64,000 nt of DNA. It comes from Massilia sp. BJB1822. Lineage in GTDB: Bacteria; Pseudomonadota; Gammaproteobacteria; Burkholderiales; Burkholderiaceae_D. A program made the position numbers and the translations under genes. The stretch covers positions 124,001 through 188,000 of the forward strand of contig NZ_JABWEB010000001.1 in NCBI RefSeq assembly GCF_013369485.1. The letters run 5' to 3'. The notes under the pieces were generated by a model. That model did no database searches, had not been told where the DNA came from, and worked only from the letters and a program-made list of their open reading frames with translations. The first letter of the stretch is position 1. Each line of letters opens with the position of its first letter. This document shows positions 52,794 to 62,639 of this stretch, one piece after another.

Positions 52794-55184
52794 CTATTTG
52801 CGGCCGCCACGCGCCGGCTTGGCGCCGCCGCCCGCTTTGGCCGGAGCCGCCTTGGGCTTGACCTTGATGGTGTCGAGGATGGAGGCGCGCACCTTGGTCT
52901 CGATGGTGGCGCGCGCCGTCAGCGAACCGGTCAGGGCATTGGCGCGCTGGCCACCGCGGCCTGCGGCCGCCGAGGCCGCGCCCGGGCCACGGCCGGCGCC
53001 GCGCGGCGCTGCCGCCGCCGGCCCCTGGCCAGGCGCGGAACGCGGCTTGGCGCCCGGCGCCAGGGTCGGCATGGCGCGCTTGCCTTCCGGCGCCGCCTTC
53101 AGGTTTTCCTCGCCCGCCGTCCAGGCCGGGATCAGATGGCGCTCGCCGTTGCCGATCAAGTCGGCGCGCCCCATGCGCTGCAGCGTTTCGCGCAGGATCG
53201 GCCAGTTCTCCGGATCGTAATAGCGCAGGAAAGCCTTATGCGCCTTGCGCACCTTGCCGCTGCGCGCCGTTTCCACCACTTCCGAATCGGCCGTCACCTT
53301 GTGCAGCGGGTTCTTGCGCGAGTGGTACATGGTGGTCGCCATCGCCATCGGCGTCGGCATGAAGGCTTGCACCTGGTCCAGGCGGAAATTGTTCTTCTTC
53401 AGCCAGAGCGCCAGGTTCAGCATGTCCTCATCGGTGGCGCCCGGGTGGGCCGCGATGAAGTAGGGAATCAGGTACTGCTTCTTGCCCGCTTCCAGCGAAT
53501 ACTTCTCGAACATGGCCTTGAACTCGTCGTAAGCGCCGATGCCGGGCTTCATCATCTTGTTCAGCACATTCGGTTCGGTGTGCTCGGGCGCGATCTTCAA
53601 GAGGCCGCCCACATGGTGGGTCACCAGCTCTTTCACGTACTCGGGCGAGCGCACGGCCAGGTCGTAGCGCAGGCCGGAACCGATCAAGATCTTCTTCACG
53701 CCGGGCACAGCGCGCGCCTTGCGGTAGAGCGAAATCAGCTTGCTATGGTCGGTGCCCAGGTTGACGCAGATCGAGGGATAGACGCAGGACAGGCGGCGGC
53801 AGGTTTCCTCGATCTTCTTGTCCTTGCAGGCCAGGCGGTACATATTCGCCGTCGGGCCGCCCAGGTCGGAAATGGTGCCGGTGAAGCCCTTGGTCTTGTC
53901 GCGCACATGCTCGATCTCGCGCAGGATGGACGGCTCGGAGCGGCTCTGGATGATGCGCCCCTCGTGCTCGGTAATCGAGCAGAAGGTGCAGCCGCCGAAG
54001 CAGCCGCGCATGATATTGATCGAGAAGCGGATCATTTCCCAGGCCGGGATGCGCGCATTGCCATAGCTCGGGTGCGGGGCGCGCGCATAGTTCATATCGT
54101 AGACGCCATCCATCTCGTCCATCTGCAGCGGCAGCGGCGGCGGATTGATCCACACATCACGCTCGCCATGGCCCTGCACCAGGGCGCGCGCATTGCCGGG
54201 ATTCGATTCCAGGTGGAACACGCGCGAGGTGTGGGCGTACATCACCGGATCGTCCTTCACCGTCTCGTAGGACGGCAGGCGCACCACGGTCTTGTGGTGC
54301 TGTTCTTTCGCCAGGGCCAGGCGCTCTTCGCGCGTCATGATGACGATGGGCTTCACCACTTCCGGCGCCGTGGCAGCGTTGTCCGTGGCGCAGGCTTGCT
54401 TGTCTTCCTGCGCCATGGCGTAGGGGTTCGGATGCACGTCGACCTTGCCCGGCACATCGACGCGGGTCGAGTTGTGCACGGCCCAGTCGGCGCCGGGCAG
54501 CCAGCCCTGCGGCACCATGAAGGCCGTGCCGCGCAGGTTCTTGATGTCCTTGATGTCCTCGCCCGCCGCCAGGCGGTGGGTCAGGTCGACCAGGGCGCGT
54601 TCGGCATTGCCGAAGATCAGCAGGTCGGCCTTGGAATCGGGCAGCACCGAACGGCGCACCTTGTCCGACCAGTAATCGTAGTGGGCGATGCGGCGCAGCG
54701 AGGCTTCGATGCTGCCGATGATGACCGGCACGTCGGCATAGGCTTCGCGCGCGCGCTGGGCGTACACGGTGACGGCGCGGTCGGGCCGCTTGTTCGGCTC
54801 GGCGTTCGCGGTGTAGGCGTCGTCGGAGCGGATCTTGCGGTCGGCCGTGTAGCGGTTGACCATGGAATCCATATTGCCGGCGGTGACGCCGAAATACAGG
54901 CGCGGCTTGCCCAGCGCGCGGAAAGCCTCGGCCGAATGCCAGTCCGGCTGGCTGATGATGCCGACGCGGAAGCCTTGCGCTTCCAGCAGGCGGCCGACCA
55001 GGGCCATGCCGAAACTCGGATGGTCGATATAGGCGTCGCCCGTGATCAGGATGACGTCGCACTCATCCCAGCCCAGGGCGTCCATTTCGGCGCGGGACAT
55101 GGGAAGAAAAGGCGCAACAGCAGCGCGCGCAGACCGCTTCGGGACGGTCGCAAAAAGATTAGCGGGGGAGTTCATTGGCGGCAT
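52794..55184 (-). CDS. YgiQ-family radical SAM protein
   Basis: A 796-residue radical SAM enzyme of the UPF0313/YgiQ family, function unknown. The N-terminal domain includes [20 protein letters not shown]; the iron-sulfur motif is in [20 protein letters not shown] (CxxxCxxC) near residue 390, and [20 protein letters not shown] follows in the barrel. The C-terminal ~130 residues are Ala/Pro/Gly-rich and variable. It is large and intact, monocistronic, with a hairpin terminator. Confidence 0.93.
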   Translation of the reverse strand: MPPMNSPANLFATVPKRSARAAVAPFLPMSRAEMDALGWDECDVILITGDAYIDHPSFGMALVGRLLEAQGFRVGIISQPDWHSAEAFRALGKPRLYFGVTAGNMDSMVNRYTADRKIRSDDAYTANAEPNKRPDRAVTVYAQRAREAYADVPVIIGSIEASLRRIAHYDYWSDKVRRSVLPDSKADLLIFGNAERALVDLTHRLAAGEDIKDIKNLRGTAFMVPQGWLPGADWAVHNSTRVDVPGKVDVHPNPYAMAQEDKQACATDNAATAPEVVKPIVIMTREERLALAKEQHHKTVVRLPSYETVKDDPVMYAHTSRVFHLESNPGNARALVQGHGERDVWINPPPLPLQMDEMDGVYDMNYARAPHPSYGNARIPAWEMIRFSINIMRGCFGGCTFCSITEHEGRIIQSRSEPSILREIEHVRDKTKGFTGTISDLGGPTANMYRLACKDKKIEETCRRLSCVYPSICVNLGTDHSKLISLYRKARAVPGVKKILIGSGLRYDLAVRSPEYVKELVTHHVGGLLKIAPEHTEPNVLNKMMKPGIGAYDEFKAMFEKYSLEAGKKQYLIPYFIAAHPGATDEDMLNLALWLKKNNFRLDQVQAFMPTPMAMATTMYHSRKNPLHKVTADSEVVETARSGKVRKAHKAFLRYYDPENWPILRETLQRMGRADLIGNGERHLIPAWTAGEENLKAAPEGKRAMPTLAPGAKPRSAPGQGPAAAAPRGAGRGPGAASAAAGRGGQRANALTGSLTARATIETKVRASILDTIKVKPKAAPAKAGGGAKPARGGRK

Positions 55185-55365
55185 TGTACCGGAAATGCCC
55201 GGTCCTTAGCACAGCGGCGGCCGAATTTCCCGCCGAAAAACTCTTAATTTTCAACAACTTGTATGAAAAGCGCAAGGCGGCCGCTGCCTGAAAAATAGCA
55301 AAAGTACATTGCTTTGCGTAGCATTTTTGCTATAACGAGAAAAACCACCCTCGGGAGACACCATC

Positions 55366-55875
55366 ATGCGACGCCGCCTGTACTATATGCTGCCCGATCT
55401 GCCCAGCGCCCGCGCCATGCTCGACGAGATGCTGCTGGCGCGCATCGAAGAGCGCCATATCCGCTTCATGGCACGCGCGCCGCTGCCGGACGATATGCCG
55501 GGCTGCAGCTTCATGGTGAAAACCGACCTGATCCACGGCGCCCAGTGGGGCACCATCATCGGCGGGGTGGTCGGCTTGGGTGCCGGCATCTTCCTCTCAC
55601 TCTTCCCGCCCGAAGGCGTGACCCTGCGCACTGCCAGCATCCTGCTGGTGGCCCTGGGCGGCGCCCTGTTCGGCGGCTGGGCTTCCGGCATGAATGCGGC
55701 GGCCATTCCGAACAAGAAACTGGAGCAGTATGCGCCCCGTCTCGATCAAGGCCAGGTGCTGATGATGGTCGATGTGCCGGTGCGGCGCATGAAAGACATC
55801 GAAGCGGCGATCGCGCGGCGCCATCCCGATTTCGACTTTGGCGGTGAAGAACCGCCCATGCTGGCGTTTCCGTAA
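55366..55875 (+). CDS. Two-helix membrane protein (DUF1269-like)
   Basis: A 169-residue protein with a soluble start (MRRRLYYMLPDLPSARAMLDEMLL), a hydrophobic stretch with Gly zippers (GTIIGGVVGLGAGIFLSLF and ILLVALGGALFGGWASGMNAAAI) and a soluble end with PNKKLEQYAPRLDQGQVLMMVDV. The layout matches DUF1269-type proteins of unknown function. GGGAG lies before the ATG. It ends at two tandem hairpins. Confidence 0.72.
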   Translation: MRRRLYYMLPDLPSARAMLDEMLLARIEERHIRFMARAPLPDDMPGCSFMVKTDLIHGAQWGTIIGGVVGLGAGIFLSLFPPEGVTLRTASILLVALGGALFGGWASGMNAAAIPNKKLEQYAPRLDQGQVLMMVDVPVRRMKDIEAAIARRHPDFDFGGEEPPMLAFP

Positions 55876-55920
55876 CGCTAGCCGCCCGGGGTGGTGCTTG
55901 CCCCGGGTCCTATTCCAAGC

Positions 55921-55949
55921 GGGACAGTCTGCGGACTGTCCCGTTTTTT
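55921..55949 (+). terminator. Rho-independent terminator
   Basis: GGGACAGTC and GACTGTCCC around TGCG, followed by six T. A second GC stem (CCCGGGG/CCCCGGG near 55885-55907) stands just before it. Confidence 0.88.
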
Positions 55950-55970
55950 ATGCGCGGCGAAGAGGTCCGC

Positions 55971-56243
55971 TCAAATGCCCATATTGCCGAGGATGCGTCC
56001 CAGCTCGCGCAAGGTCGGCTCCAGCGACGGATGCTGGGCCGCGAAACGCGCCGTCAGCTCCTGGGTCCGTTCGGCCAGGCCATAGGTGGTGGTGCTTTCC
56101 GGTGCGGCCGCCGCGCCCTGCTCCAGCAGCGACTTGATATCGCCATCGAGCTGCTGCAGCAAGTCCAGCAATTCCTCATCGATCGGCCCCGTCTGATGCA
56201 GCTGCGCATGCAGGGTTTTCAATTGCTCTTTCAGCTTATTCAT
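55971..56243 (-). CDS. DUF4404-family protein
   Basis: A 90-residue all-helical protein: MNKLKEQLKTLHAQLHQTG, DEELLDLLQQLDGDIKSLLEQG and ERTQELTARFAAQHPSLEPTLRELG. This matches DUF4404, of unknown role. It lies between a terminator and the hairpin repeat of the M3 peptidase genes. Confidence 0.78.
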   Translation of the reverse strand: MNKLKEQLKTLHAQLHQTGPIDEELLDLLQQLDGDIKSLLEQGAAAAPESTTTYGLAERTQELTARFAAQHPSLEPTLRELGRILGNMGI

Positions 56244-56326
56244 ATCCCAAATCCAAATGAAATGACCACAATGAATTTATACACCGAAACGGCCCGTCCA
56301 GCCATGACCTAAGCAGCATCCTACCG

Positions 56327-56377
56327 CCGAGCCCGTGTCCACCCTGGTGCCTGGCACCAAAGTGGACACGGGCTCGG
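56327..56377. repeat. Full copy of the GTGTCCAC hairpin repeat
   Basis: Arms of 16 bp, CCGAGCCCGTGTCCAC (56327-56342) and GTGGACACGGGCTCGG (56362-56377), with inner arms TGGTGCC/GGCACCA: a long, perfect cruciform-capable hairpin, 8 bases after the M3 peptidase stop. Partial copies occur at 17408 and 26611 and a variant at 58546. Confidence 0.75.
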
Positions 56378-56384
56378 CTGTGGC

Positions 56385-58517
56385 TTACTGGCCAGTCAGG
56401 CCGCGGCGTTCGAGCAGCGGTTCGATCTTGGCGTCTCGGCCGCGGAAGGCGCGGAACATTTGCATGGCATCCATGGTGCCGCCGCGCGAGAGCAGCATCT
56501 TGCGGAACCAGTCGCCATTCTTGCGCAGCATGCCGCCATTTTCCTTGAACCATTCGACGCTGTCGGCGTCCAGCTTCTCGCTCCACAGATAGCCGTAGTA
56601 GCCGGCCGCGTAGCCGCCGGCGAAGACGTGCGAGAAGTAGGTGGTGCGGTAGCGCGGCGGCACCGGCGTGAAGTCGACGCCGGCATCCTTGAGCGCGGCC
56701 GCTTCGAAGCCCAGCACATCGCTCGGCACCTGCTTGGCGCCCAGCTGGTGCCAGCGCTGGTCGACGATGGCGGCGGCCAGGTACTCGGTGGTGCGGTAGC
56801 CTTCATTGAACTTCTTCGCAGCCTGCACCTTGTCCAGCAGCTCTTTCGGCATCGGCGCGCCGGTCTGGTAATGCTTGGCGTAGTTGGCCAGCACTTCCGG
56901 CCAGGTGGCCCACATCTCATTGACCTGGGACGGGAATTCGACGAAGTCGCGCGGCACGCGGGTGCCGGCAAAACGCGGGTAGTTCACGTCGGAGAACATG
57001 CCGTGCAGAGCATGGCCGAATTCGTGGAACAGGGTGCGCAGCTCGTCGTAGGTGAGCAGGGTCGGCTCGCCGGCCGAAGGCTTGGGAATGTTCAGGTGGT
57101 TGGCGATCACCGGCTGGGTGCCCATCAGTTTGGACTGGGACACATAGGCATTCATCCAGGCGCCGCCGCGCTTATTGCCGCGCGCGTAAAAGTCGGCCAG
57201 GAAGATGGCCAGCTGCTTGCCGTCGGCGTCGTACACGTCGAACACGCGCACATCCGGGTTGTACACCGGCAGATCCTTGCGCTCCTTGAAGCTCAGGCCA
57301 TACACCTTGTTGGCGGCGAAGAACAGGCCATTCGCCAGCACATTATCCAGCTCGAAATAAGGTCGCAGCTGGCTCTGGTCGAAGGCATAGCGCACCTGGC
57401 GCACCTTGTCGCTGTAGAAGGCCCAGTCATGGGCGCCGACGGCAAAGCCGCCCTTCTCGGCATCGATCACCTGCTGGATATCGGCCGCTTCGCGGCGCGC
57501 ATTGGCGACGGCCGGCTTGGCGAATTCGGCCAGCAGCTTGTTGACGGCGCCCGTGTCGTGCGCCGTCTGGTCTTCCAGTGCATAGCTGGCGTGGTTGCGA
57601 TAGCCCAGCAGCGCCGCGCGTTCGGCGCGCAGCTTGGCGATCTTGGTCACGATGGCGCGGTTGTCGAATTCGCCGCCATGGCTGCCGCGCACCAGCGACG
57701 CTTCCAGCAGGCGCTGGCGCGTGCTGCGATTGCTCAGCACCGCCAGCGGCGCCTGGCCGGTGGTGTTGCTGACGGCGATGGCGAACTTGCCCTCCAGGCC
57801 GCGCGCCTTGGCGGCAGCGGCGGCGGCGTCGATCGCCTTCTCGCTCATGCCGGCCAACTCTTCGCGCGTATCGACGATCAGGGCCGAGGCATTGGCTTCC
57901 TTCAGCACATTCTGGCTGAAGGTCGTTTGCAGGGCGGCCAGCTGGGTGTTATAGGCCTTCAGCTTTTCCTTGTTGGCAGCCGACAGCTTGGCGCCGGCGC
58001 GCACGAAATCGGTGTGGTAGCGCTCGAGCAGGAACTTCGACTCGGCGTCCAGACCCAGCTTATTGCGCTTCTCGTACAGCGACTTGATGCGCTGATACAG
58101 CTTGCCGTTCAAACGGATCGCATCGCTGTGCGCCGCCAGTTTCGGCGCCAGCTCGCGGTCCAGCGCCTCCATGCTGTCATTGGTGTTCGCGCCCGACAGA
58201 TTGCCGAACACGGACGACACGCGCGCCAGCAGCTGGCCCGAACGCTCCATCGCCACGATGGTGTTCTCGAAGGTCGCTGGCTGCGCATTATTCGCGATGG
58301 CCGCGATTTCGTCCGCCTGCTCGCGGATGCCCGCCTCATACGCCGGCGCATAGTCCTCGTTGTGGATCTTGTCGAAAGCCGGATACTGGAAAGGCAGCGC
58401 GCTCGGCTTGGCGAAGGGATTCGACTCCGCCAGCGGCGCGGCATGGGCGGAAGCAAAACCCGCCAGCGCCAGGCTGGCAGCGATCAAAAGCAATTGTGGC
58501 TGTTTCATGGAATACAT
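56385..58517 (-). CDS. M3-family metallopeptidase, copy 1 (Dcp/oligopeptidase A-like)
   Basis: A 710-residue zinc peptidase with a signal peptide (LLLIAASLALAGFASAHA). The zinc site HEFGHALHGMFSD near residue 498 is followed by the Glu of the third ligand region. The remainder is the helical M3 fold to the end (IEPLLERRGLTGQ). Peptidyl-dipeptidase Dcp and oligopeptidase A are the nearest types; a signal peptide favours periplasmic peptide hydrolysis. It is about two-thirds identical by eye to the next gene, so the two arose by tandem duplication. Confidence 0.9.
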   Translation of the reverse strand: MYSMKQPQLLLIAASLALAGFASAHAAPLAESNPFAKPSALPFQYPAFDKIHNEDYAPAYEAGIREQADEIAAIANNAQPATFENTIVAMERSGQLLARVSSVFGNLSGANTNDSMEALDRELAPKLAAHSDAIRLNGKLYQRIKSLYEKRNKLGLDAESKFLLERYHTDFVRAGAKLSAANKEKLKAYNTQLAALQTTFSQNVLKEANASALIVDTREELAGMSEKAIDAAAAAAKARGLEGKFAIAVSNTTGQAPLAVLSNRSTRQRLLEASLVRGSHGGEFDNRAIVTKIAKLRAERAALLGYRNHASYALEDQTAHDTGAVNKLLAEFAKPAVANARREAADIQQVIDAEKGGFAVGAHDWAFYSDKVRQVRYAFDQSQLRPYFELDNVLANGLFFAANKVYGLSFKERKDLPVYNPDVRVFDVYDADGKQLAIFLADFYARGNKRGGAWMNAYVSQSKLMGTQPVIANHLNIPKPSAGEPTLLTYDELRTLFHEFGHALHGMFSDVNYPRFAGTRVPRDFVEFPSQVNEMWATWPEVLANYAKHYQTGAPMPKELLDKVQAAKKFNEGYRTTEYLAAAIVDQRWHQLGAKQVPSDVLGFEAAALKDAGVDFTPVPPRYRTTYFSHVFAGGYAAGYYGYLWSEKLDADSVEWFKENGGMLRKNGDWFRKMLLSRGGTMDAMQMFRAFRGRDAKIEPLLERRGLTGQ

Positions 58518-58545
58518 AACTCTAAAAAGAAAAGGTGCAGACTAC

Positions 58546-58600
58546 GCCCGAGCTGTGTCCGGATTTTGGGGCCGACCCCAAAATCGGACACGGGCTGGGC
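58546..58600. repeat. Variant hairpin repeat between the two M3 genes
   Basis: GTGTCC, GATTTTGGGG, a four-base loop, CCCCAAAATC and GGACAC form a perfect 16-bp stem except one bulged G, with partial outer pairing GCCC/GGGC. It shares GTGTCC...GGACACGGGCT with the element at 56327 but has a different core. Confidence 0.65.
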
Positions 58601-58609
58601 TGTTGGGAC

Positions 58610-60745
58610 TTACTTGGCGTTCAGGCCGCGGCGTTCGAGCAGGGGCTCGATCTTGGCGTCGCGGCCGCGGAAGTCGCGGAACAGTTGCAGGGCGTCGGCG
58701 GTGCCGCCGCGCGAGAGCAGGGTCTGGCGGAACCAGTCGCCATTCTTGCGCTGCAGGCCGCCGTTTTCCTTGAACCATTCGACCGTGTCGGCGTCCAGCT
58801 GCTCGCTCCACAGATAGGCGTAGTAGCCGGCCGAGTAGCCGCCCGCGAAGCTGTGGTTGAAGTAGGTGGTGCGGTAGCGCGGCGGCACTTCGGCCAGGTC
58901 GACGCCGGCCTCTTTCAGCGCGGCCGCTTCGAAGCCCAGCACGTCGGACGGCACTTGCGCCGGCTTGATCTGGTGCCAGCGCTGGTCCAGCAGCGAGGCG
59001 GCCAGGTACTCGGTGGTGGCGAAGCCCTGGTTGAATTTCTTGGCGGCGCGCACCTTGTCCAGCAGCTCTTTCGGCATCGGCTCGCCGGTCTGGTAATGCT
59101 TGGCGTAGTTGGCCAGCACTTCCGGCCAGTCCATCCACATCTCGTTCACTTGCGACGGGTATTCGACGAAGTCGCGCGGCACGCTGGTGCCGGAGAAGCG
59201 CGGATAGGTCACATTCGAGAACATGCCGTGCAGGGCGTGGCCGAATTCGTGGAAGGCGGTCTTCACTTCATCCACCGTCAGCAGGGTCGGCTCGCCGGCC
59301 GGCGGCTTAGGGATATTCAGGTGATTGGCCACCACCGGCAGCGTGCCGTTCAGCTTCGACTGCGACACGTATTCGTTCATCCAGGCGCCGCCCTGCTTAT
59401 TGCTGCGGGCGTACATATCGGCCAGGAAGATGGCGAGCTGCTTGCCGTCGGCGTCGAAGACGTCGAAGACGCGCACGTCCGGGTTGTACACCGGCAGATC
59501 CTTGCGCTCCTTGAAGCTCAGGCCATACAGCTTGCCGGCCGCGTAGAACACGCCGTTAATCAACACGCTATCGAGTTCGAAATACGGCTTGAGCTGCTTC
59601 TCGTCGAAGGCGAAGCGCTGGGCGCGCACCTTGTCGGTGTAGAAGTCCCAGTCGGAGGCGGCGATCTTGCCGCCGGCGACGGCTTGCAGGTCGGCCGCTT
59701 CGCGGCGCGCATTGTCGGCGGCCGGCTTGGCCAGCTCGGACAAGAGCTTGTTGACGGCGGCGGGATTCTTCGCCGTTTCCTCTTCCAGCGAGTAGGAGGC
59801 GAAATCGGCATAGCCCAGCAGGACCGCCTGTTCGGCGCGCAGCTTGGCCAGCTTGCGCACCACCTCGCGGTTATCGTATTTGCCGCCATGGCTGCCGCGT
59901 TCCATCGAAGCTTTCAGCAAGCGGGCGCGGATGGCCGGATTGGTCAATTCGCCCAGCGCCGGCTGGCTGGTGGTGTTCATCAGCGGCAGCACGAATTTGC
60001 CGGGCAGCTTGCGCGACTTGGCTTCGGCGGCGGCGGCGTCGATGGCCGCTTCGCTCAGGCCGGCCAGGTCGGCGCGGCTGTCGAGCACCAGGGCCGAGGC
60101 ATTGGTTTCCTTCAGCACGTTCTGGTCGAAGGCGGTTTGCAGGCTGGCGATCTGCGCATTCAGGGTTTTCAGCTTGGCTTTCTGCGCGGCCGACAGCTGG
60201 GCGCCGGAACGCAGGAAATCGGTGTGATAGCGCTCCAGCAGATGGGCCGCTTCGGCGTCCAGGCCCAGCTTGTCGCGCTGCGCGTACAGCGACTGCACGC
60301 GCAGGAACAGCTTGGCATTCAGGAAGATAGCGTCGCTGTGCGCGGCCAGCTTGGGCGACATGCTGCGGCTGATTTCATCGAGCTTGTCGTTGGTGTTGGC
60401 GCCCTGCAGATTGCCGAAGATGGTCTGCACGCGGTGCAGCATCTCGCCCGAGCGCTCCATCGCCACGATGGTGTTGTCGAAGGTGGCCGGCTGCGGGTTG
60501 TTGGCGATGGCGGCGATTTCCTTCAGGTTCTCGGCCATGGCAGCCTTGAAGGCGGGCGCGAAATGCTCGTCCTTGATCTGGTCGAAGGCCGGATACTGCA
60601 GCGGCAGCGTGCTGGCCTTGAACAGGGGATTGGCCGCTGCGGCGGCGGTGGCGGCGGCAGGCTTGGTGGCGGGGGCTGCGTGGGTCATGGAAGTCAGTGC
60701 CAGGCCAAGGCTGGCGGCGAGAACGAGCATTCGAGGATGGGACAT
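58610..60745 (-). CDS. M3-family metallopeptidase, copy 2 (Dcp/oligopeptidase A-like)
   Basis: A 711-residue zinc peptidase with a signal peptide (MLVLAASLGLALTSMTHAAP) and an Ala-rich linker. Zinc ligands HEFGHALHGMFSN lie near residue 498, and the C-terminus reads IEPLLERRGLNAK. It is the paralogue of the gene that follows it, with conserved catalytic residues in both copies, so neither looks decayed. The variant hairpin repeat ends the transcript. Confidence 0.9.
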   Translation of the reverse strand: MSHPRMLVLAASLGLALTSMTHAAPATKPAAATAAAAANPLFKASTLPLQYPAFDQIKDEHFAPAFKAAMAENLKEIAAIANNPQPATFDNTIVAMERSGEMLHRVQTIFGNLQGANTNDKLDEISRSMSPKLAAHSDAIFLNAKLFLRVQSLYAQRDKLGLDAEAAHLLERYHTDFLRSGAQLSAAQKAKLKTLNAQIASLQTAFDQNVLKETNASALVLDSRADLAGLSEAAIDAAAAEAKSRKLPGKFVLPLMNTTSQPALGELTNPAIRARLLKASMERGSHGGKYDNREVVRKLAKLRAEQAVLLGYADFASYSLEEETAKNPAAVNKLLSELAKPAADNARREAADLQAVAGGKIAASDWDFYTDKVRAQRFAFDEKQLKPYFELDSVLINGVFYAAGKLYGLSFKERKDLPVYNPDVRVFDVFDADGKQLAIFLADMYARSNKQGGAWMNEYVSQSKLNGTLPVVANHLNIPKPPAGEPTLLTVDEVKTAFHEFGHALHGMFSNVTYPRFSGTSVPRDFVEYPSQVNEMWMDWPEVLANYAKHYQTGEPMPKELLDKVRAAKKFNQGFATTEYLAASLLDQRWHQIKPAQVPSDVLGFEAAALKEAGVDLAEVPPRYRTTYFNHSFAGGYSAGYYAYLWSEQLDADTVEWFKENGGLQRKNGDWFRQTLLSRGGTADALQLFRDFRGRDAKIEPLLERRGLNAK

Positions 60746-60854
60746 ATCATCTTTCTTATCAACGCCAAGGAAAATGCTGCCTCTGCGGACAGCAGGTAAG
60801 CGTCAGATAATAGCAGGCCGCCGTGGCCGCGTCACGGCCTGTCCCGCGCGTCCG

Positions 60855-61178
60855 TCACGCGCTGGTATCGATCATATTGCCCTTGGTTTTGTCGCTGATC
60901 TTCTGCATTTCCTGCTTGGCCAGATCGCCCATCTGCTCATCAACCTTTTTGCGCTCTTCCGGTCCCATTTTCGCCAGATCGTCTTCGCTGAGGCCGAGCT
61001 TTTTCAGCAGCGCCTCGCGCATGCGCTGGGCTGGACTCATTTTCAGGTAGTCGTCCAGTTCCGCGTTCAACCCCTTGCTGCCGGTGGCCGAGGCGCCCTC
61101 GGTTTTCGAACTGCCGGCGGGCGCGGAGGTGGTGGGCATGAACACGCTGTCGCGCGGGCCGATGGATGAGATGGACAT
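60855..61178 (-). CDS. Hypothetical protein, 107 aa
   Basis: A small soluble protein. The disordered Ser/Ala-rich start precedes a charged helical part with SEDDLAKMGPEERKKVDEQMG. The pattern DDL-x-M-P-E-R-x-x-I/V-E occurs in small proteins of this bacterial group, but the role is unknown. Confidence 0.6.
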   Translation of the reverse strand: MSISSIGPRDSVFMPTTSAPAGSSKTEGASATGSKGLNAELDDYLKMSPAQRMREALLKKLGLSEDDLAKMGPEERKKVDEQMGDLAKQEMQKISDKTKGNMIDTSA

Positions 61179-61233
61179 GATTTTCCTTTGTGTGGAGGTG
61201 TGTTGACGTGGCTATGCGGAGGGAGAAAACAAC

Positions 61234-61809
61234 TCAATGCTCCAGCCGCTTTGCGATACGCCGGTCAGGAATGAACCAGAGGACCGCAACCAGCGCGTAC
61301 AAGCCGACGCCCAGCCACGGATACCAGACCGAGGCAACGATGGCCGAGACATACAAAACGATGGAATACACTTCCTTGCCCTGCCGGCCCATGGCCTCGG
61401 CCAGCGGCGACTGCTTGCCATGCAGGGCGCTCAGCGCGCAGGCCAGGACCAGATACGCGATGGCGCACATCAGCAGCACCACGCCATACATGGTCACGGG
61501 CAGCGAGGCGTAATGGTTCTCTCCCATCCAGCCGGTGACGAAGGGAATCAGCGAGAGCCAGAACAGCAGGTGCAGATTGGCCCACATGACGCGGCCATCG
61601 ACCTTGCTGGCCGCGTGCAGCATATGGTGATGGTTGTTCCAGTAGATGCCGACATAGATAAAGCTCAGCACATAGCTAAGGAAGATGGGCAGCAGCGGCC
61701 CCAGGGTTTCCCAGCTCGTGCCATGCGGGACTTTAAGTTCCAGCACCATGATGGTGATGATGATAGCGATCACGCCATCGCTGAAGGCTTCAAGGCGGCT
61801 CTTGCCCAT
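61234..61809 (-). CDS. TMEM175-family potassium channel-like protein
   Basis: A 191-residue membrane protein with six hydrophobic helices. The start MGKSRLEAFSDGVIAIIITIMVLELKVP carries the family FSDGV selectivity motif in helix 1. HHHMLHAASKVDG marks the connecting loop. Bacterial homologues are K+-selective tetramers; no regulator is adjacent. Confidence 0.85.
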   Translation of the reverse strand: MGKSRLEAFSDGVIAIIITIMVLELKVPHGTSWETLGPLLPIFLSYVLSFIYVGIYWNNHHHMLHAASKVDGRVMWANLHLLFWLSLIPFVTGWMGENHYASLPVTMYGVVLLMCAIAYLVLACALSALHGKQSPLAEAMGRQGKEVYSIVLYVSAIVASVWYPWLGVGLYALVAVLWFIPDRRIAKRLEH

Positions 61810-61861
61810 GGTCGTCCTGTATGCGGAAATTCCGGCCCGCCGACGGCAAGCCCTTAAATTA

Positions 61862-62542
61862 TCAATTCGGTAATTTCGGCAATTCTAAACGGGACGCCGC
61901 TTCGGCAAAAGCCGGATTAGCCGGCCTTATGCCATGCACTTCAGGCATATGCGACAGTATCGTCCCGCGCTTCTGTTCCGCAAACCGGATCAGCTGCGGG
62001 AAAAACTGGTCGAAGCCGGCGGCCAGGACGTCGTAGTGTTCGCGCACATCGAGCAAGCCTTCGCGCATCAGGTGGCCGTTGCGGCTCAGGCGCTGGGAGA
62101 TGCGCTGGACGGCCAGTTCGACACTGGTCAGATCCTCATAGCTGCCCAGCCAGTCCTGCGCCACCATATGCGGCAGGATGGCGCGCAGGCGCTCGGGCAG
62201 CAGCGGCTCGTACTGCGCCACCGCCTGGTAAAAACGCTGGATCAATTCTTCTTTTGGCGCGTTGCTGTATTCCGCCCAGCGGCGCGACAGCAGGTGGTCG
62301 TAGAACACGTCGAGCACAATGCCGGCGTAGCGCCGGCGTCCCTCGCCGAACAGCTGCACGGCCGAGCGCACAATGGGATGGCTGTCGGTATAGCTGTCGA
62401 TATAGCGGTGCAGCTGGATTTCCCGCACCACTTCCGCGGGATACATGGCTTGCGCATTGATCTTGACGAAATCGCCCAGCAGGGCGCCCACCATGGCGTC
62501 GTCGCTATGGCGGGCAAGGTAGATGTGGGCAAGATAGTTCAT
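61862..62542 (-). CDS. acpH: Acyl carrier protein phosphodiesterase
   Basis: A 226-residue AcpH/DUF479 protein that removes the 4'-phosphopantetheine arm of ACP. Visible elements are MNYLAHIYLARHSDDAMVGALLGDFVK, the metal-binding HRYIDSYTDSHPIVRSA and YDHLLSRRWAEYS. Length agrees with the family. It is followed by the TMEM175 gene and preceded by slyX. Confidence 0.88.
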   Translation of the reverse strand: MNYLAHIYLARHSDDAMVGALLGDFVKINAQAMYPAEVVREIQLHRYIDSYTDSHPIVRSAVQLFGEGRRRYAGIVLDVFYDHLLSRRWAEYSNAPKEELIQRFYQAVAQYEPLLPERLRAILPHMVAQDWLGSYEDLTSVELAVQRISQRLSRNGHLMREGLLDVREHYDVLAAGFDQFFPQLIRFAEQKRGTILSHMPEVHGIRPANPAFAEAASRLELPKLPN

Positions 62543-62639
62543 GGCCGGTCGCTGCGGAGGGATGCTGCTACCTTAACAGAATCGGTCGCAGTCTTCAGGC
62601 GGCGGCGCGGCAGCGCGCGGCCGGTGCATCGCGGCGCGA

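Noticed and set aside
56460..60799. Two plus-strand frames of ~750-785 codons opposite the M3 genes
   Set aside because: Both mirror the paralogous coding strand and share its similarity, as expected from antisense of a duplication.
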